A stretch of DNA of 64,000 bases from Bacillus_BD oryzisoli (GCF_036670025.1 NZ_CP137640.1:5800001-5864000); one strand, 5' to 3'; counted from the first letter of the stretch, positions 8,998 to 17,653 are shown. Notes: generated from the sequence alone by a model not told the origin. Numbers and translations are program-made.

Positions 8998-9185
8998 TTA
9001 GATATACATCTCCCCCTCTTCAAGATAAAACATATCTAATGTTTTCTTCAGGAACTCTGCCATCTCATCGAGAAACAAGACACATCGATGGACGAGTGAG
9101 TTCTCACCGGGTTTTGGCGTGGTTCCGCCGCCTATAATGAAAATAGATGAAGCAGAATGATTAGGATTTTGATACCGAGCTTAGT
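8998..9185 (-). pseudogene. Fragment of ComM/YifB-type Mg-chelatase AAA ATPase
   Basis: On the minus strand about 62 codons are open and read NPNHSASSIFIIGGG, then TPKPGENSLVHRCVLFLDEM and AEFLKKTLDM. This matches the pre-Walker-B and Walker-B region of ComM/YifB (family pattern SPHHSAS..GGG..PRPGE.SLAH.GVLFLDE). Both ends are missing: a stop precedes the fragment and a TAA follows soon after the match. There is no Walker A or start. It is a relic. Confidence 0.6.
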
Positions 9186-9410
9186 TATTTTGGGGATATC
9201 AGTCTTTCCTTCGATAATTGATACAGACTCATTACTTCTAGCTATTCCTCATCCCTTATTTAAATGAACTTTTTCAGTGGTCTCAAACCGTCCCGGCTTT
9301 CCAAGTTAGAAAATACTGAATCATTTAGTAGACAAACTGCAACTTAAGCCTATTATTCTACTGTTAATTTTTATTAAGGAAAAAAATGACACGATGAAGG
9401 GCAGAGAAAA

Positions 9411-10526
9411 ATGGGTCGAATCTTGTATCTAGACAATCTACGTGTTTTTCTAACCATGCTTGTGGTTGTGTTTCACACATCCATTGCATACGGAGGAGCT
9501 GGTTCTTGGATATTAAAAGATGTGGATGATAGTCAATTAAGTTTAACGGTGATTATATTAAGTATCTTCACTGGAGTTTGCCAAGCGTTTTTTATGAGTT
9601 TGTTTTTCTTTTTATCTACTTACTTTATTCCATTTTCCTATGATAAAAAAGGTCCAATAGTTTTTCTAAAAGGGAGATTGATTCGCATCGGAATCCCGCT
9701 TTTATTCTATTATTTTATCATTGGACCCATAACTGATTGGTTTGCTCATTTCTACAACAGGATGACATTATCACAATTTTACATCCAAAAGGTTTTTTCG
9801 TTTCAACAGAATTTTTTTGGACCCGCTTGGTTTTTAGAAACACTTCTTTATGTGAGTATATTTTATGCTCTATATCAATTCTTTACAAAACCGAATAAGG
9901 AAATTGAAAAAACAAGGAATTTTCCTAAAGGTAAGACGTTAGTTCTGATCGCTTTTATTTTTGGATTCATTGCATTTTCAGTTCGTATGATTTACCCAAC
10001 TGGAACAGGTATTTGGGGGCTTCAATTTGGTTATTTCCCATTGTATTTACTCCTCATGTGGACAGGAGTTGCGGCATACCGTCAAAAATGGCTTGAAAAT
10101 ATGCCGGCAAAATTGATTAAAACATGGAAAATGATTGGCCTTGTAATGATTTCCATTTTCTCCGTTGGTTTAATTGCCACTGGTGCTCTTAGTGGCAACC
10201 TCAACTTTTCAGGAGGAATGAATACTCAAGCCCTGTTTTATGCGTTATGGGAACCGTTCTTATGCTTCGGTGTAAGCATAGGCCTGATTGTTTATTTTCA
10301 AAAACGTTGGAATTTCACGAATGATTTTATTAACAGGCTGCGTGAAAGTGCCTCCACTGTTTATTTGATTCACCCTCCTGTTATTGTTGGATGGACAATG
10401 GCATTTCGCACTTTAGGATTACCGCCATTTATAAAATTTGTTTTGGTTGCCACTCTGAGTGTGGCTACATGTTTTATCATTGCTTTTTTCATTTTAAGAG
10501 TTCCGCATATGAAGAAGATATTATAA
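9411..10526 (+). CDS. Acyltransferase family 3 membrane protein
   Basis: A 371-aa integral membrane protein with about ten predicted helices, of the OafA/YrhL type that moves acyl groups onto surface polysaccharides or other extracytoplasmic acceptors. The N-terminus LYLDNLRVFLTMLVVVFHTSIAY holds the conserved R-x10-H pattern of the family (R then H in VVFHTS). The sequence ends after the last helix with no extracytoplasmic SGNH domain. The ribosome site is weak (AAGGGCAG). It stands alone in a repeat-rich neighbourhood, so the acceptor cannot be inferred. Confidence 0.85.
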   Translation: MGRILYLDNLRVFLTMLVVVFHTSIAYGGAGSWILKDVDDSQLSLTVIILSIFTGVCQAFFMSLFFFLSTYFIPFSYDKKGPIVFLKGRLIRIGIPLLFYYFIIGPITDWFAHFYNRMTLSQFYIQKVFSFQQNFFGPAWFLETLLYVSIFYALYQFFTKPNKEIEKTRNFPKGKTLVLIAFIFGFIAFSVRMIYPTGTGIWGLQFGYFPLYLLLMWTGVAAYRQKWLENMPAKLIKTWKMIGLVMISIFSVGLIATGALSGNLNFSGGMNTQALFYALWEPFLCFGVSIGLIVYFQKRWNFTNDFINRLRESASTVYLIHPPVIVGWTMAFRTLGLPPFIKFVLVATLSVATCFIIAFFILRVPHMKKIL

Positions 10527-10757
10527 AAAATAGAAATAACATAGGGGGCTAATTTCATCTTAAGAAACGATGGTTCACATCACCGTCCCGGTGGTTCAAA
10601 GAACCTCATTTTACTTCATATCTATCCAGCGGTTCCTCATGACCATTCTCCCTGAATGACATACTTAGTCATTTTGGGCAGTCAGTGACCGAGCTCCAAA
10701 TTCATGACTACCTTCACTAGGGTCATATGACTTTTTCTTTATATAGTAAAGTTATAA

Positions 10758-10955
10758 GGTTTCAGAAGGAAACTTCAAAATGAAGAAAACCCGTTTGCGT
10801 TAGAAGAACGATGAAAAGTGTTGTCGGCTGATGATCAAGAAAAGCTAATCGAACTGTATGAAGTTCAGTTATGACCATTATTGCAATTTTATCTGCCTCT
10901 ATGGATTGTGGAAAAATTGGAACATGAAATGATTAAAAGGAGAATACAAAATGAG
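10758..10955 (+). pseudogene. Decayed small gene upstream of the DUF4097 gene
   Basis: One frame encodes a coherent protein-like sequence interrupted by two in-frame TGA codons: NEENPFALEER, stop, KVLSADDQEKLIELYEVQL, stop, then FYLPLWIVEKLEHEMIKRR, running into the start of the next gene. Composition and phase continuity suggest a former cytoplasmic helical protein co-transcribed with the DUF4097 gene, as small DUF1700-like or regulatory genes often are. I cannot name the family. The upstream 10527-10757 stretch holds only a family-B fragment near 10563-10600. Confidence 0.45.
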
Positions 10956-11910
10956 AAAAATAATATATGGAGCGCTAGGACTTGTGCTGATTGGAGTGAT
11001 CGTTTTGATCATGGAGCTCAACACATCAGATATAGAAGCTTTTACATTTAGCTCAGTAGATGTTCATGAAACGAGAGATGTATCGGCAGAAGGGATTCGG
11101 AATATACTCATCGACTCTCCGGCTGTCGATGTAAATGTTCAGCCTACAAGTGATGATAAAATTGAAGCTGTGTTTTCAGGAAAAGTAGGAAAAAAGAGTA
11201 AAGATTTATATAAACTGGATTTTGACAAAGACGGTGATACAGTTAAAATCTCGATGGAAAAGGAAAATAAGTTTCAGTTCATGATGTTTAACTTCACACG
11301 AGTAAGCCTGAATATCAAAGTACCTGAAAAAGTTTATCACTCCATTAAATTAAATGCTGCATCTGGTGATATGGCCGTAGATGAAGTTGAAGCCAAAAAG
11401 TTAACAATCGAAACAAAGTCTGGTGATATAGAAGTCAGTGATGTTAGGACCGAGGATACTCTTTCCCTTACAACTTCAAGTGGAGATATTGCTGCTAATA
11501 ATAATCATTCAAAAAGAATGGAAATGGAAACGAGCAGTGGTGACATTACAACAAAGGATAACGTAGCTAAAGGATCAGATTTACTTGCTAGCAGCGGTGA
11601 TATTATTTCAGACAATCAAGCTTTAGAAGATAGTAAGATTCATACATCATCTGGTGATATTTCAGTAGAAATGGATGAATTGAAAGGGAACATAGAGTTA
11701 AAGGCTAGTAGTGGTGATATCGATGTAAACTTTACAAAAGCACCAACTTCATTGACCCTAGATTACAAAAGTAGTTCAGGTGAAGGAACGGCACATATCG
11801 ACGACATGAAATACTCTGAGAAATCAGAACATCGAATGATCGGAGAAATCGGAGACGGTCATGTTAAGTTAACGGCAAGAACAAGTTCAGGTGATTTTCA
11901 ATTAAAATAG
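10951..11910 (+). CDS. DUF4097-family beta-strand repeat protein, membrane anchored
   Basis: 319 aa. A single N-terminal hydrophobic helix (residues 5-22) anchors or exports the protein. The rest is a beta-solenoid of repeated turns each containing (S)SGD(I/M): about nine SSGDI-like motifs between residues 125 and 315, the signature of DUF4097 (YvlB-like). AAAAGGAG precedes the ATG. Members are linked to envelope-stress modules; the molecular role is not established. The partner gene that normally precedes it seems decayed here (10758-10955). Confidence 0.85.
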   Translation: MRKIIYGALGLVLIGVIVLIMELNTSDIEAFTFSSVDVHETRDVSAEGIRNILIDSPAVDVNVQPTSDDKIEAVFSGKVGKKSKDLYKLDFDKDGDTVKISMEKENKFQFMMFNFTRVSLNIKVPEKVYHSIKLNAASGDMAVDEVEAKKLTIETKSGDIEVSDVRTEDTLSLTTSSGDIAANNNHSKRMEMETSSGDITTKDNVAKGSDLLASSGDIISDNQALEDSKIHTSSGDISVEMDELKGNIELKASSGDIDVNFTKAPTSLTLDYKSSSGEGTAHIDDMKYSEKSEHRMIGEIGDGHVKLTARTSSGDFQLK

Positions 11911-11914
11911 AGGG

Positions 11915-12014
11915 AGACGCGGGGGCGGTTCTGATGTTTAATAAAAGCTCTGCATAGATTTCTCTCCATAGGGCCTTTCCTGTCATTGAAACGCGAGAAC
12001 CGTCCCCCTGCTCC
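11915..12014. repeat. Family-B dispersed inverted repeat, long form
   Basis: Left arm GACGCGGGGGCGGTTCT, right arm AGAACCGTCCCCCTGCTCCC, and between them a spacer containing CTCTGCATAG and CTCTCCATAGGGCCTTTCC. The same spacer recurs in the copy at 62824-62930, so the element has an internal conserved part and is not just a hairpin. It starts five bases after the DUF4097 stop. Confidence 0.8.
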
Positions 12015-12091
12015 CAAAACAACAGCAATTAAAACTGAACGAAAACATCATTTTTTAGTTAGGGAAAAGTCCCTTATCCCGCAGAAAAAAT

Positions 12092-12140
12092 AAAGGAAAG
12101 CTATGTGAGAATATAAAATCTCTGCATAACTTTCCTTTTT
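12092..12140 (+). terminator. Terminator-like stem-loop
   Basis: Arms AAGGAAAG / CTTTCCTT extended by CTATG/CATA pairing, followed by TTTTT. It probably ends the DUF4097 transcript. A similar hairpin is at 57958-58008. Confidence 0.7.
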
Positions 12141-12193
12141 GATTTTAATAATTACATATTTCCCTATTTCGCTTTCTGTTCTTCAATAAAACA

Positions 12194-12243
12194 CTTCGTG
12201 GAACATCCTGCGAAACAAGATTTTTCGAGGCGTCACAGTGACA
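12194..12243. repeat. Family-A dispersed repeat
   Basis: Contains CGTGGAACATCCTGCGAAAC then AAGATTTTTCGAGGCGTCAC and the AGTGAC end. It lies before the second glycerophosphodiesterase gene. Confidence 0.8.
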
Positions 12244-12358
12244 CCCTTTTACATTCTCGTAAACTCGCTTTTACTATCGTTTACTCCTGTTTAATAGGGT
12301 TTCAATAATAGTCTGGTATTTTTAAAGAGATATTTAGTAAAAGATGGGAGATGATGAA

Positions 12359-13552
12359 TTGAAAAGGAAATGGAAGTCAGCGATTGGTGCACTTGTCATT
12401 GGAATCAGTATGTTTAACTTTGGGAGTTATACACTCGCTGCGGACGAACCGGTTCGGGATGTGGAAAATCTCTTCCCATATCCGGACGGGGAACTAACGC
12501 TCATCAATCACCGAGGCCTGTCCCCGAGCATGCCGGAAAATACATTGGCGGCCTTCCGCAATTCGGTGGCCATGGGCGTCGATGTCATTGAGATCGATTT
12601 GCGTCCCACAAAAGACGGTGAGATTGTGATTCTTCACGATGCAACAGTGGACCGCACCACCAACGGTACCGGTGCAGTCAAGGACATGACACTGGCGGAC
12701 GTCAAGCAGCTTGACGCGGGCAGTTACGCTGGGGAACAATTTGCTGGAGAGCAGATTCCTACCTATGCCGAGGTACTAGAGACAGTAAAGGGCACAAATG
12801 TGCGACTTCTGCTGGACATCAAAGATTCCTCTCAGGTTTGGCAGATTGTTCAGGTCACTGAACATTACGATATGATCGATCAAGTAATTGTAGGCCCCCG
12901 TTCAGTAGACGCGCTGAAAGAGTTCAAGGCCCTCAACCCGGACCTGACCACACTCGGATTTATCAGCACCATGTCGGATGCCGATGCCTTCATTAACGCG
13001 AGCGTTGACTACATCCGTCAATGGCCGGACTGGATTCTTGCCTCCCGTGACGATGCCTCATGCCAGGCTAACTATGCCGAGCGAGTGGCAGCCTATGAAC
13101 GTGAAGAGCGCAGCCATCCCGGCTCAGCGTCTTGTGTTGTAGAAGAAGTGGTCTCTCGTGGTGTTCCGGTGTGGTCTACCACAAACGATATGGGCTATGA
13201 GGGAATGGATGAGCTCCTGCAACTTGGCGCCACTGGACTTCTTTCCGATGTTCCAGAGGTACTGGATCAGTTGTTAGAAGATATCGAGAAAAAGCGCTTC
13301 GTAACCGCTGACGAGAAGCTCGAGAGCCTAAGCCAAAAGCTTGATGATAAACGCGGTGCCCATCATTTGTACATACGTGCCAATCAGATCGTTGGGAAGT
13401 ATGTGGATGCTGGCAACGCCAAGCGTGCCTGCGAATCGCTGGACGTGCTAACGATCACTACAGATAGGGCAAAGCTGGAAGACGTTATCAAGGATCGTTA
13501 CCTCCTCGACATCGAGGATATCGAGACCACACTGGCCTGCTCACGCTTCTAA
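12359..13552 (+). CDS. Secreted glycerophosphodiester phosphodiesterase, GC-richer gene
   Basis: 397 aa from TTG at 12359. The TTG is preferred over ATG at 12344 because GGGAG lies eight bases before it and it gives a compact Sec signal MKRKWKSAIGALVIGISMF ending SYTLAADE. The GDPD domain shows INHRGLSPSMPENTLAAF, EIDLRPTKDGEIVILHDATV and the LLLDIK strand, all catalytic landmarks. The last about 90 residues (EKKRFVTADEKLESLSQ onward) form a helical extension resembling FIMAH-type tails. Base composition is visibly more GC-rich than all neighbours, and family A/B repeats lie on both sides. This suggests acquisition by transfer. It shares its role with the Tat-exported GDPD at 7587-8888. Confidence 0.88.
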   Translation: MKRKWKSAIGALVIGISMFNFGSYTLAADEPVRDVENLFPYPDGELTLINHRGLSPSMPENTLAAFRNSVAMGVDVIEIDLRPTKDGEIVILHDATVDRTTNGTGAVKDMTLADVKQLDAGSYAGEQFAGEQIPTYAEVLETVKGTNVRLLLDIKDSSQVWQIVQVTEHYDMIDQVIVGPRSVDALKEFKALNPDLTTLGFISTMSDADAFINASVDYIRQWPDWILASRDDASCQANYAERVAAYEREERSHPGSASCVVEEVVSRGVPVWSTTNDMGYEGMDELLQLGATGLLSDVPEVLDQLLEDIEKKRFVTADEKLESLSQKLDDKRGAHHLYIRANQIVGKYVDAGNAKRACESLDVLTITTDRAKLEDVIKDRYLLDIEDIETTLACSRF

Positions 13553-13563
13553 GCCTGCTGCGA

Positions 13564-13670
13564 GGAAACGCGGGGACGGTTCTGATGCTCCATAGCAAAA
13601 CGCACGAACCGTCCCGACGTTTACCTGAAACATATTGTGAAACAAGATTTTTCGGGGCGTCACAGTGACG
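13564..13670. repeat. Composite repeat: family B then family A
   Basis: 13564-13622 has arms GAAACGCGGGGACGGTTC and GAACCGTCCCGACGTTTAC. It runs straight into a family-A copy, CATATTGTGAAACAAG followed by GATTTTTCGGGGCGTCACAG. It directly follows the GC-rich GDPD gene and may serve as its terminator. Confidence 0.8.
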
Positions 13671-13743
13671 GTGAATATTTGTTTCCATAATACCTAATCC
13701 TATCTATTGTTGCTTTAGAGTACAGAATGACTGGAGGCATGAG

Positions 13744-14871
13744 ATGAACACAAAATATAACCCGCTTTTTCAGCCAATTACCCTTAAAAGTGGTATACAA
13801 CTAAGTAATCGTGTTGTGATGGCACCCATGACGAATTTTTCTTCAAATCAGGATGGGACTGTATCAGAGGATGAATTGGCCTATTATCGAAGACGTTCAA
13901 ATGGGGTTGGAATGGTTGTGACCGCATGCGCCTATGTGACCCGTAACGGAAAAGGGTTTCCAGGTGAATTTGGCTGTGATTCCGATGATTTCATTCCAAG
14001 CTTGCGCAGTTTGGCTTCTACCATAAAAGACCAAGGTACAAAAGCTGTTTTACAAATCTTTCATGGCGGCAGAATGTGTCCTCCTGATTTAGTGCCAAAT
14101 GGCAGAATCGTCAGTGCCAGTGCAGTTCCTGCAGAGCAAGGTGCCTCAGGCCAAGTACCGGATGCATTGACTGAGGATGAAATCCAATCAATCATACAAG
14201 ATTTCGGCGCTGCCACTCGAAGAGCGATAGAAGCTGGATTTGACGGAGTTGAGGTTCACGGGGCGAATGGATACTTAGTCCAGCAGTTCTTTTCCCCTCA
14301 TTCAAATCGGCGAGAGGATCAATACGGCGGGAGTTTAGAAAAAAGACTAACCTTTCCTTTGGCTGTTGTGAATGAAGTGAAAAGAACGGTTGCAGATCAT
14401 GCAAGCGAACCGTTCTTAGTAGGCTATCGATTTTCACCAGAGGAACCTGAAACACCCGGTATTACAATGGCTGAAACTCTAACGTTAGTGGATGTGCTGG
14501 CTGATAAAGAGCTCGATTACCTTCACGTATCATTAAATGAGTATTGGTCAACACCGAGACGAGGCGTTGAGGATTCCCGAACACGACTTGAAATTATTCA
14601 AGAGAAAGTGGCTGAAAGAGTACCAGTCATTGGAGTCGGCTCGATCTATACACCGGATGATGCGTTAAAGGCACTTCAAACCGGCGTCGACATGATTGCA
14701 ATCGGCCGTGAAATCATTATTGATCCGGATTGGGTGATGAAAGTGAAAGAAGGAAAAGAATCGGAGATCGAGACAAAACTAAACAAAGATGCCCAAAAAC
14801 GCCTAGTAGTACCTGATCCGCTTTGGCAAGCCATTATCAATGCACCTGGCTGGTTTCCGATAGAAGATTGA
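13744..14871 (+). CDS. NADH:flavin oxidoreductase, Old Yellow Enzyme family
   Basis: A 375-aa FMN-binding TIM barrel that reduces activated C=C bonds of enals, enones or dienoyl compounds. Landmarks are NRVVMAPMTN at the N-terminus, the active-site region FHGGR, and the signature GVEVHGANGYLVQQFFSPHSN followed by RREDQYGGSLEKR; the phosphate-binding part is VIGVGSIYT and AIGREIIIDP. GGAGG lies six bases before the ATG. It stands alone between repeat clusters. In this neighbourhood it might act on products of aromatic ring cleavage, but a stress or xenobiotic reductase is equally possible. Confidence 0.9.
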   Translation: MNTKYNPLFQPITLKSGIQLSNRVVMAPMTNFSSNQDGTVSEDELAYYRRRSNGVGMVVTACAYVTRNGKGFPGEFGCDSDDFIPSLRSLASTIKDQGTKAVLQIFHGGRMCPPDLVPNGRIVSASAVPAEQGASGQVPDALTEDEIQSIIQDFGAATRRAIEAGFDGVEVHGANGYLVQQFFSPHSNRREDQYGGSLEKRLTFPLAVVNEVKRTVADHASEPFLVGYRFSPEEPETPGITMAETLTLVDVLADKELDYLHVSLNEYWSTPRRGVEDSRTRLEIIQEKVAERVPVIGVGSIYTPDDALKALQTGVDMIAIGREIIIDPDWVMKVKEGKESEIETKLNKDAQKRLVVPDPLWQAIINAPGWFPIED

Positions 14872-14874
14872 AAA

Positions 14875-14963
14875 AGAAACGCGGGGACACCGTCCCGGCG
14901 TTTCAAAAGCATTTTTTAAACATTTTGTGAAACAGGATTTTTCGGGGAGTGACCAGGCACCGA
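14875..14963. repeat. Composite repeat: short family B then family A
   Basis: A compact family-B form (GAAACGCGGGGACACCGTCC then CGGCGTTTC) forms a tight hairpin right after the Old Yellow Enzyme stop. It is followed by CATTTTGTGAAACAGG and GATTTTTCGGGGAGTGACC. Confidence 0.75.
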
Positions 14964-15006
14964 TCCCTATTGGGTGCAGTTCATCAACACTGTCCCCTTT
15001 TAGCTC

Positions 15007-15981
15007 TTAGTCAGCGGTTGCAATTTCTGATTCTGCTAGTTTCAGCTCTTGTTCTTTTTTCTTTTGACGTTTATAGACTAATGTCGTTAGCAGTGGTGTC
15101 AAGATTACAGAGACTATTACTGCAGCTGCTACTTGCAGGGTTGCGATTGGAGCGATAGCAGCAAAAGTTGGATCAGCTAAAGCGACTGCTTTTGGAGTTG
15201 CTACTGCATTACCTGCAGTTCCGGATGCTGCAACACCAGCAATTCCAGTACCACCAGTTAATCTATCAGCAATCATACACACAATACCAGTGATTAGAAC
15301 CGTTGCCACTCCTAAAAGAATTCCACTCCAGCCGGCTGATACCACAGATTTCAAATTGATCGTATTTCCCAATGCGAAACCGAAAAACGGAACAAGAACA
15401 TCTTGATGTTTCGAACAAAATGCACGGATATCCTTGTCCAAATTCCCTAAGATAGCTCCTAGAATAATAGGAATAATAACAGAAATCATTGCTAGAAATG
15501 GTATATTGGCCAGCCCGGCACCAGCTAGTACCAGCATGGTAAGAAATGGTCCTGTTTCAATACTTTGAACAACATAGGAGCCAGTGTCATTTTCATCCCC
15601 CATACTGCTCGTTAAAGCAATAAATAATCCACCATTTGTATCATTCATTGCTGCAAGAATGGCCAATGCTGATAATCCCCAAAGGTCACCGTTAAATAAG
15701 GTGGCAATAGCTAGTGCAATCGCCGATGCGATACCCACTTTTGCAAACATAATCGAAAAACCTTTTTTCAGCATGACAGGGGTTCCCTTTAAGGTCATTT
15801 TGGTTCCTACACAAAATAGGTAGGCTGCGATAAGTGTAGGAAACCCTACAGCACCTAAAGATTCTGTGAAACCACCGATCTTAATAATTTGAGGAAAAAA
15901 TGTGTTAATAATTGCACCAATAAATAAAGGAACAATCATCAATCCTCCAGGTATTTTCTGAACGCGTTCTAATATTTTCAT
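15007..15981 (-). CDS. kdgT: 2-keto-3-deoxygluconate permease (KdgT family)
   Basis: 324 aa, about ten membrane helices, with the KdgT hallmarks MKILERVQKIPGGLMIVPLF at the start and LAAMNDTNGGLFIALTSSMG, SIETGPFLTM and LTGGTGIAGVAASGTAGNA in the core. It is a proton symporter for 2-keto-3-deoxygluconate or a similar acid. The ATG at 15981 has GGAGG six bases upstream; a longer TTG start is unlikely, and the copy at 43959 starts at the same residue. It is the last gene of the dioxygenase-ferredoxin-dehydrogenase operon, so the true substrate may be the acid that enters that pathway. The gene symbol is by family only. Confidence 0.88.
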   Translation of the reverse strand: MKILERVQKIPGGLMIVPLFIGAIINTFFPQIIKIGGFTESLGAVGFPTLIAAYLFCVGTKMTLKGTPVMLKKGFSIMFAKVGIASAIALAIATLFNGDLWGLSALAILAAMNDTNGGLFIALTSSMGDENDTGSYVVQSIETGPFLTMLVLAGAGLANIPFLAMISVIIPIILGAILGNLDKDIRAFCSKHQDVLVPFFGFALGNTINLKSVVSAGWSGILLGVATVLITGIVCMIADRLTGGTGIAGVAASGTAGNAVATPKAVALADPTFAAIAPIATLQVAAAVIVSVILTPLLTTLVYKRQKKKEQELKLAESEIATAD

Positions 15982-16016
15982 AATAGCCCTCCAATTCAAC
16001 CATAATGTGACCTAAT

Positions 16017-16049
16017 CGCACCAACCCGATTCCTGTTCTGATTGGTGCG
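16017..16049 (-). promoter_or_regulatory. Intercistronic stem-loop upstream of kdgT
   Basis: CGCACCAA / TTGGTGCG arms flank a 17-base loop, about 36 bases before the kdgT start. A differently sequenced hairpin (ACCAA / TTGGT) occupies the same place before the kdgT copy at 43959, which suggests conserved structure: partial terminator, processing site or stabiliser. Confidence 0.5.
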
Positions 16050-16109
16050 GACAATATTGACATGACTAAAACAGGGTTTTGATGATTTATTCCTATATCA
16101 AATCTCTTA

Positions 16110-17141
16110 TTACTTCACAGTTGTGAAAGAGTCTTCCAGCATAATGACTCTCTTTTCTACAGCAGATCTTTGAGCTGCTTCAATAATTCTCAGCTGAGTG
16201 ATAATTTTTTCACCAGAAGTTAAAGGTTCTCTATCCTCAATAATAGAATCCACAAACTCTTTCATCTGGATGGCAAAATTGTGAGGAATCGATTCTCCTG
16301 TCATAATCCGTTCTCCATTTACAATCAAATCTGTATCAGCTGTACCAATTAGGCCCACATGGTCTCCAGTTTGACTCCAGAAAATACTTCCCTCTTTTCC
16401 GATTAGGTGTCCTTCATGCTTAGGATAGCGGTTATTTGTGCCTAAGAAGCATGTTGCTTGTGTTCCATCATTAAATCCGATGATGATCGTAATATCATCA
16501 TGACCCTCAAAATCAGGATTGTTGGAAACACCTGATGCAAATACAGAGACTGGATCACGGTCATCTAACATCCATAGAGTAATATCAATAGCGTGGGATC
16601 CAAGCATCGGATAGGCTAGTCCACCTGTAGCTTCTTTTGACTGCCACCATTGCGGAGCAATGTCTTTATCAAAGAAGCATGTAAAGTTATACAATGAATT
16701 CGTGATTTTTCCTATTTTATGAAAATGCTTTCTAGCCTCATGGAAGGCTTGGAAATATCTTCGGCTTTGCGCAACCATTAGCTTTTTATTATTATTTTTA
16801 GCGGCTTCTACCATTGAAAGACCTTCTTCAACACTAGTTGCCATTACTTTTTCTACAAGAACGTGCTTTCCTGCGTTGCTTGCCTGAACTGAAATAGGCT
16901 CATGCAAGTCATGCTGCAAACAAATAACAACTGCATCTACATTAGGATCTTCTAAACACTTTTCTACTGATGTATAATAAGGAACATTAAATTCTTCTCC
17001 ATAAGACTTAGCCAAATCTTCTTTGATATCTACTACAGCAGTCAGTTCACATAATTCTGGAAAATGTTCGATCGCATCAATATGTGTACGAGCAATTCTT
17101 CCTAATCCGATAATAGCAATTTTCACTTTTTCTACAGTCAT
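16110..17141 (-). CDS. Gfo/Idh/MocA family NAD(P)-dependent oxidoreductase
   Basis: A 343-aa sugar or cyclitol dehydrogenase-type enzyme. The N-terminal Rossmann fold has IAIIGLGRIARTHIDAI (residues 8-24), then AVVDIKED and the conserved HVLVEKVMA (the EKP-like motif with Lys in the active site). The C-terminal GFO-type domain includes GSHAIDITLWMLD, carrying the catalytic-region His. Members act on inositol, glucose, scyllo-inosose, phthalate diols and similar substrates. It lies between the ferredoxin and kdgT genes, with a regulatory site upstream (17183-17205). A C-terminal relic of a second copy is at 43466-43813. Confidence 0.88.
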   Translation of the reverse strand: MTVEKVKIAIIGLGRIARTHIDAIEHFPELCELTAVVDIKEDLAKSYGEEFNVPYYTSVEKCLEDPNVDAVVICLQHDLHEPISVQASNAGKHVLVEKVMATSVEEGLSMVEAAKNNNKKLMVAQSRRYFQAFHEARKHFHKIGKITNSLYNFTCFFDKDIAPQWWQSKEATGGLAYPMLGSHAIDITLWMLDDRDPVSVFASGVSNNPDFEGHDDITIIIGFNDGTQATCFLGTNNRYPKHEGHLIGKEGSIFWSQTGDHVGLIGTADTDLIVNGERIMTGESIPHNFAIQMKEFVDSIIEDREPLTSGEKIITQLRIIEAAQRSAVEKRVIMLEDSFTTVK

Positions 17142-17182
17142 TTTGTAACCTCTCCTTATATTAAAATAAAATTTAACTACTT

Positions 17183-17205
17183 ATCATGTTATCAGACATG
17201 TTGAT
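17183..17205. promoter_or_regulatory. Putative FadR/GntR operator before the dehydrogenase
   Basis: Contains ATCATGTTATCAGACATGTT, in which CATGT and ACATG form perfect inverted arms around TATCAG. The first 16 bases are identical to a site at 18709-18724 upstream of the dioxygenase. On the minus strand it overlaps a plausible -35 (ATGTCT) with TTAAAT 17 bases on. Confidence 0.65.
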
Positions 17206-17275
17206 TAAAAACTGAAGAATCAGAAAATATTCGTGATTCTTCGAGATTCAATTTAGCCAACATCTCTGTATAGAC

Positions 17276-17614
17276 CTATTTCATTTCACTAATTGTTTCT
17301 ACCTTTGATTCATTTAGTAATCTTTCATAATCTTCTATTGTGATAATTTCAAGATCACTTTTTGGAGTCATGTAACAGGCCAATGCATAACCATCAGCTA
17401 ATTCTTCATCAGATAATGCATCGTGTGAACGAACTAATTCCTGCTCATATTCACCGTCAAGCACCTTCACTTTGCACATGCCGCATCCGCCTCGCTGACA
17501 TCCGGTTGGAATCGGAATAAACTGGTCACGAGCGGCCCGTAATGGCGTTACATTCAGCGGACAATCATACTCAAACTGCTGCCCTCTTGCTTTAAGTGTC
17601 ACTTTATACATCAT
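17276..17614 (-). CDS. 2Fe-2S plant-type ferredoxin, XylT-like
   Basis: A 112-aa ferredoxin with ligands C39-x4-C44-x2-C47 ... C80 in GCQRGGCGMCKVKVLDGEYE and ALACYMTP. This spacing and the adjacent catechol 2,3-dioxygenase fit XylT/NahT-type ferredoxins, which re-reduce the oxidised iron of the extradiol enzyme. Either of two adjacent ATGs (17614, 17611) may start; GGAGGG spacing favours the second. The C-terminal 20 residues extend past the usual end. It is co-directional with the dioxygenase, 39 bases downstream of it. Confidence 0.85.
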   Translation of the reverse strand: MMYKVTLKARGQQFEYDCPLNVTPLRAARDQFIPIPTGCQRGGCGMCKVKVLDGEYEQELVRSHDALSDEELADGYALACYMTPKSDLEIITIEDYERLLNESKVETISEMK

Positions 17615-17653
17615 ATCCCTCCCTATTGTTCGTTTCTTAGAGGATCTCTTCCA

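Noticed and set aside
8889..9000. PhoP box upstream of the Tat-exported GDPD
   Set aside because: TTTACG and TTAATA are spaced correctly but only two degenerate units are seen in very A/T-rich DNA.
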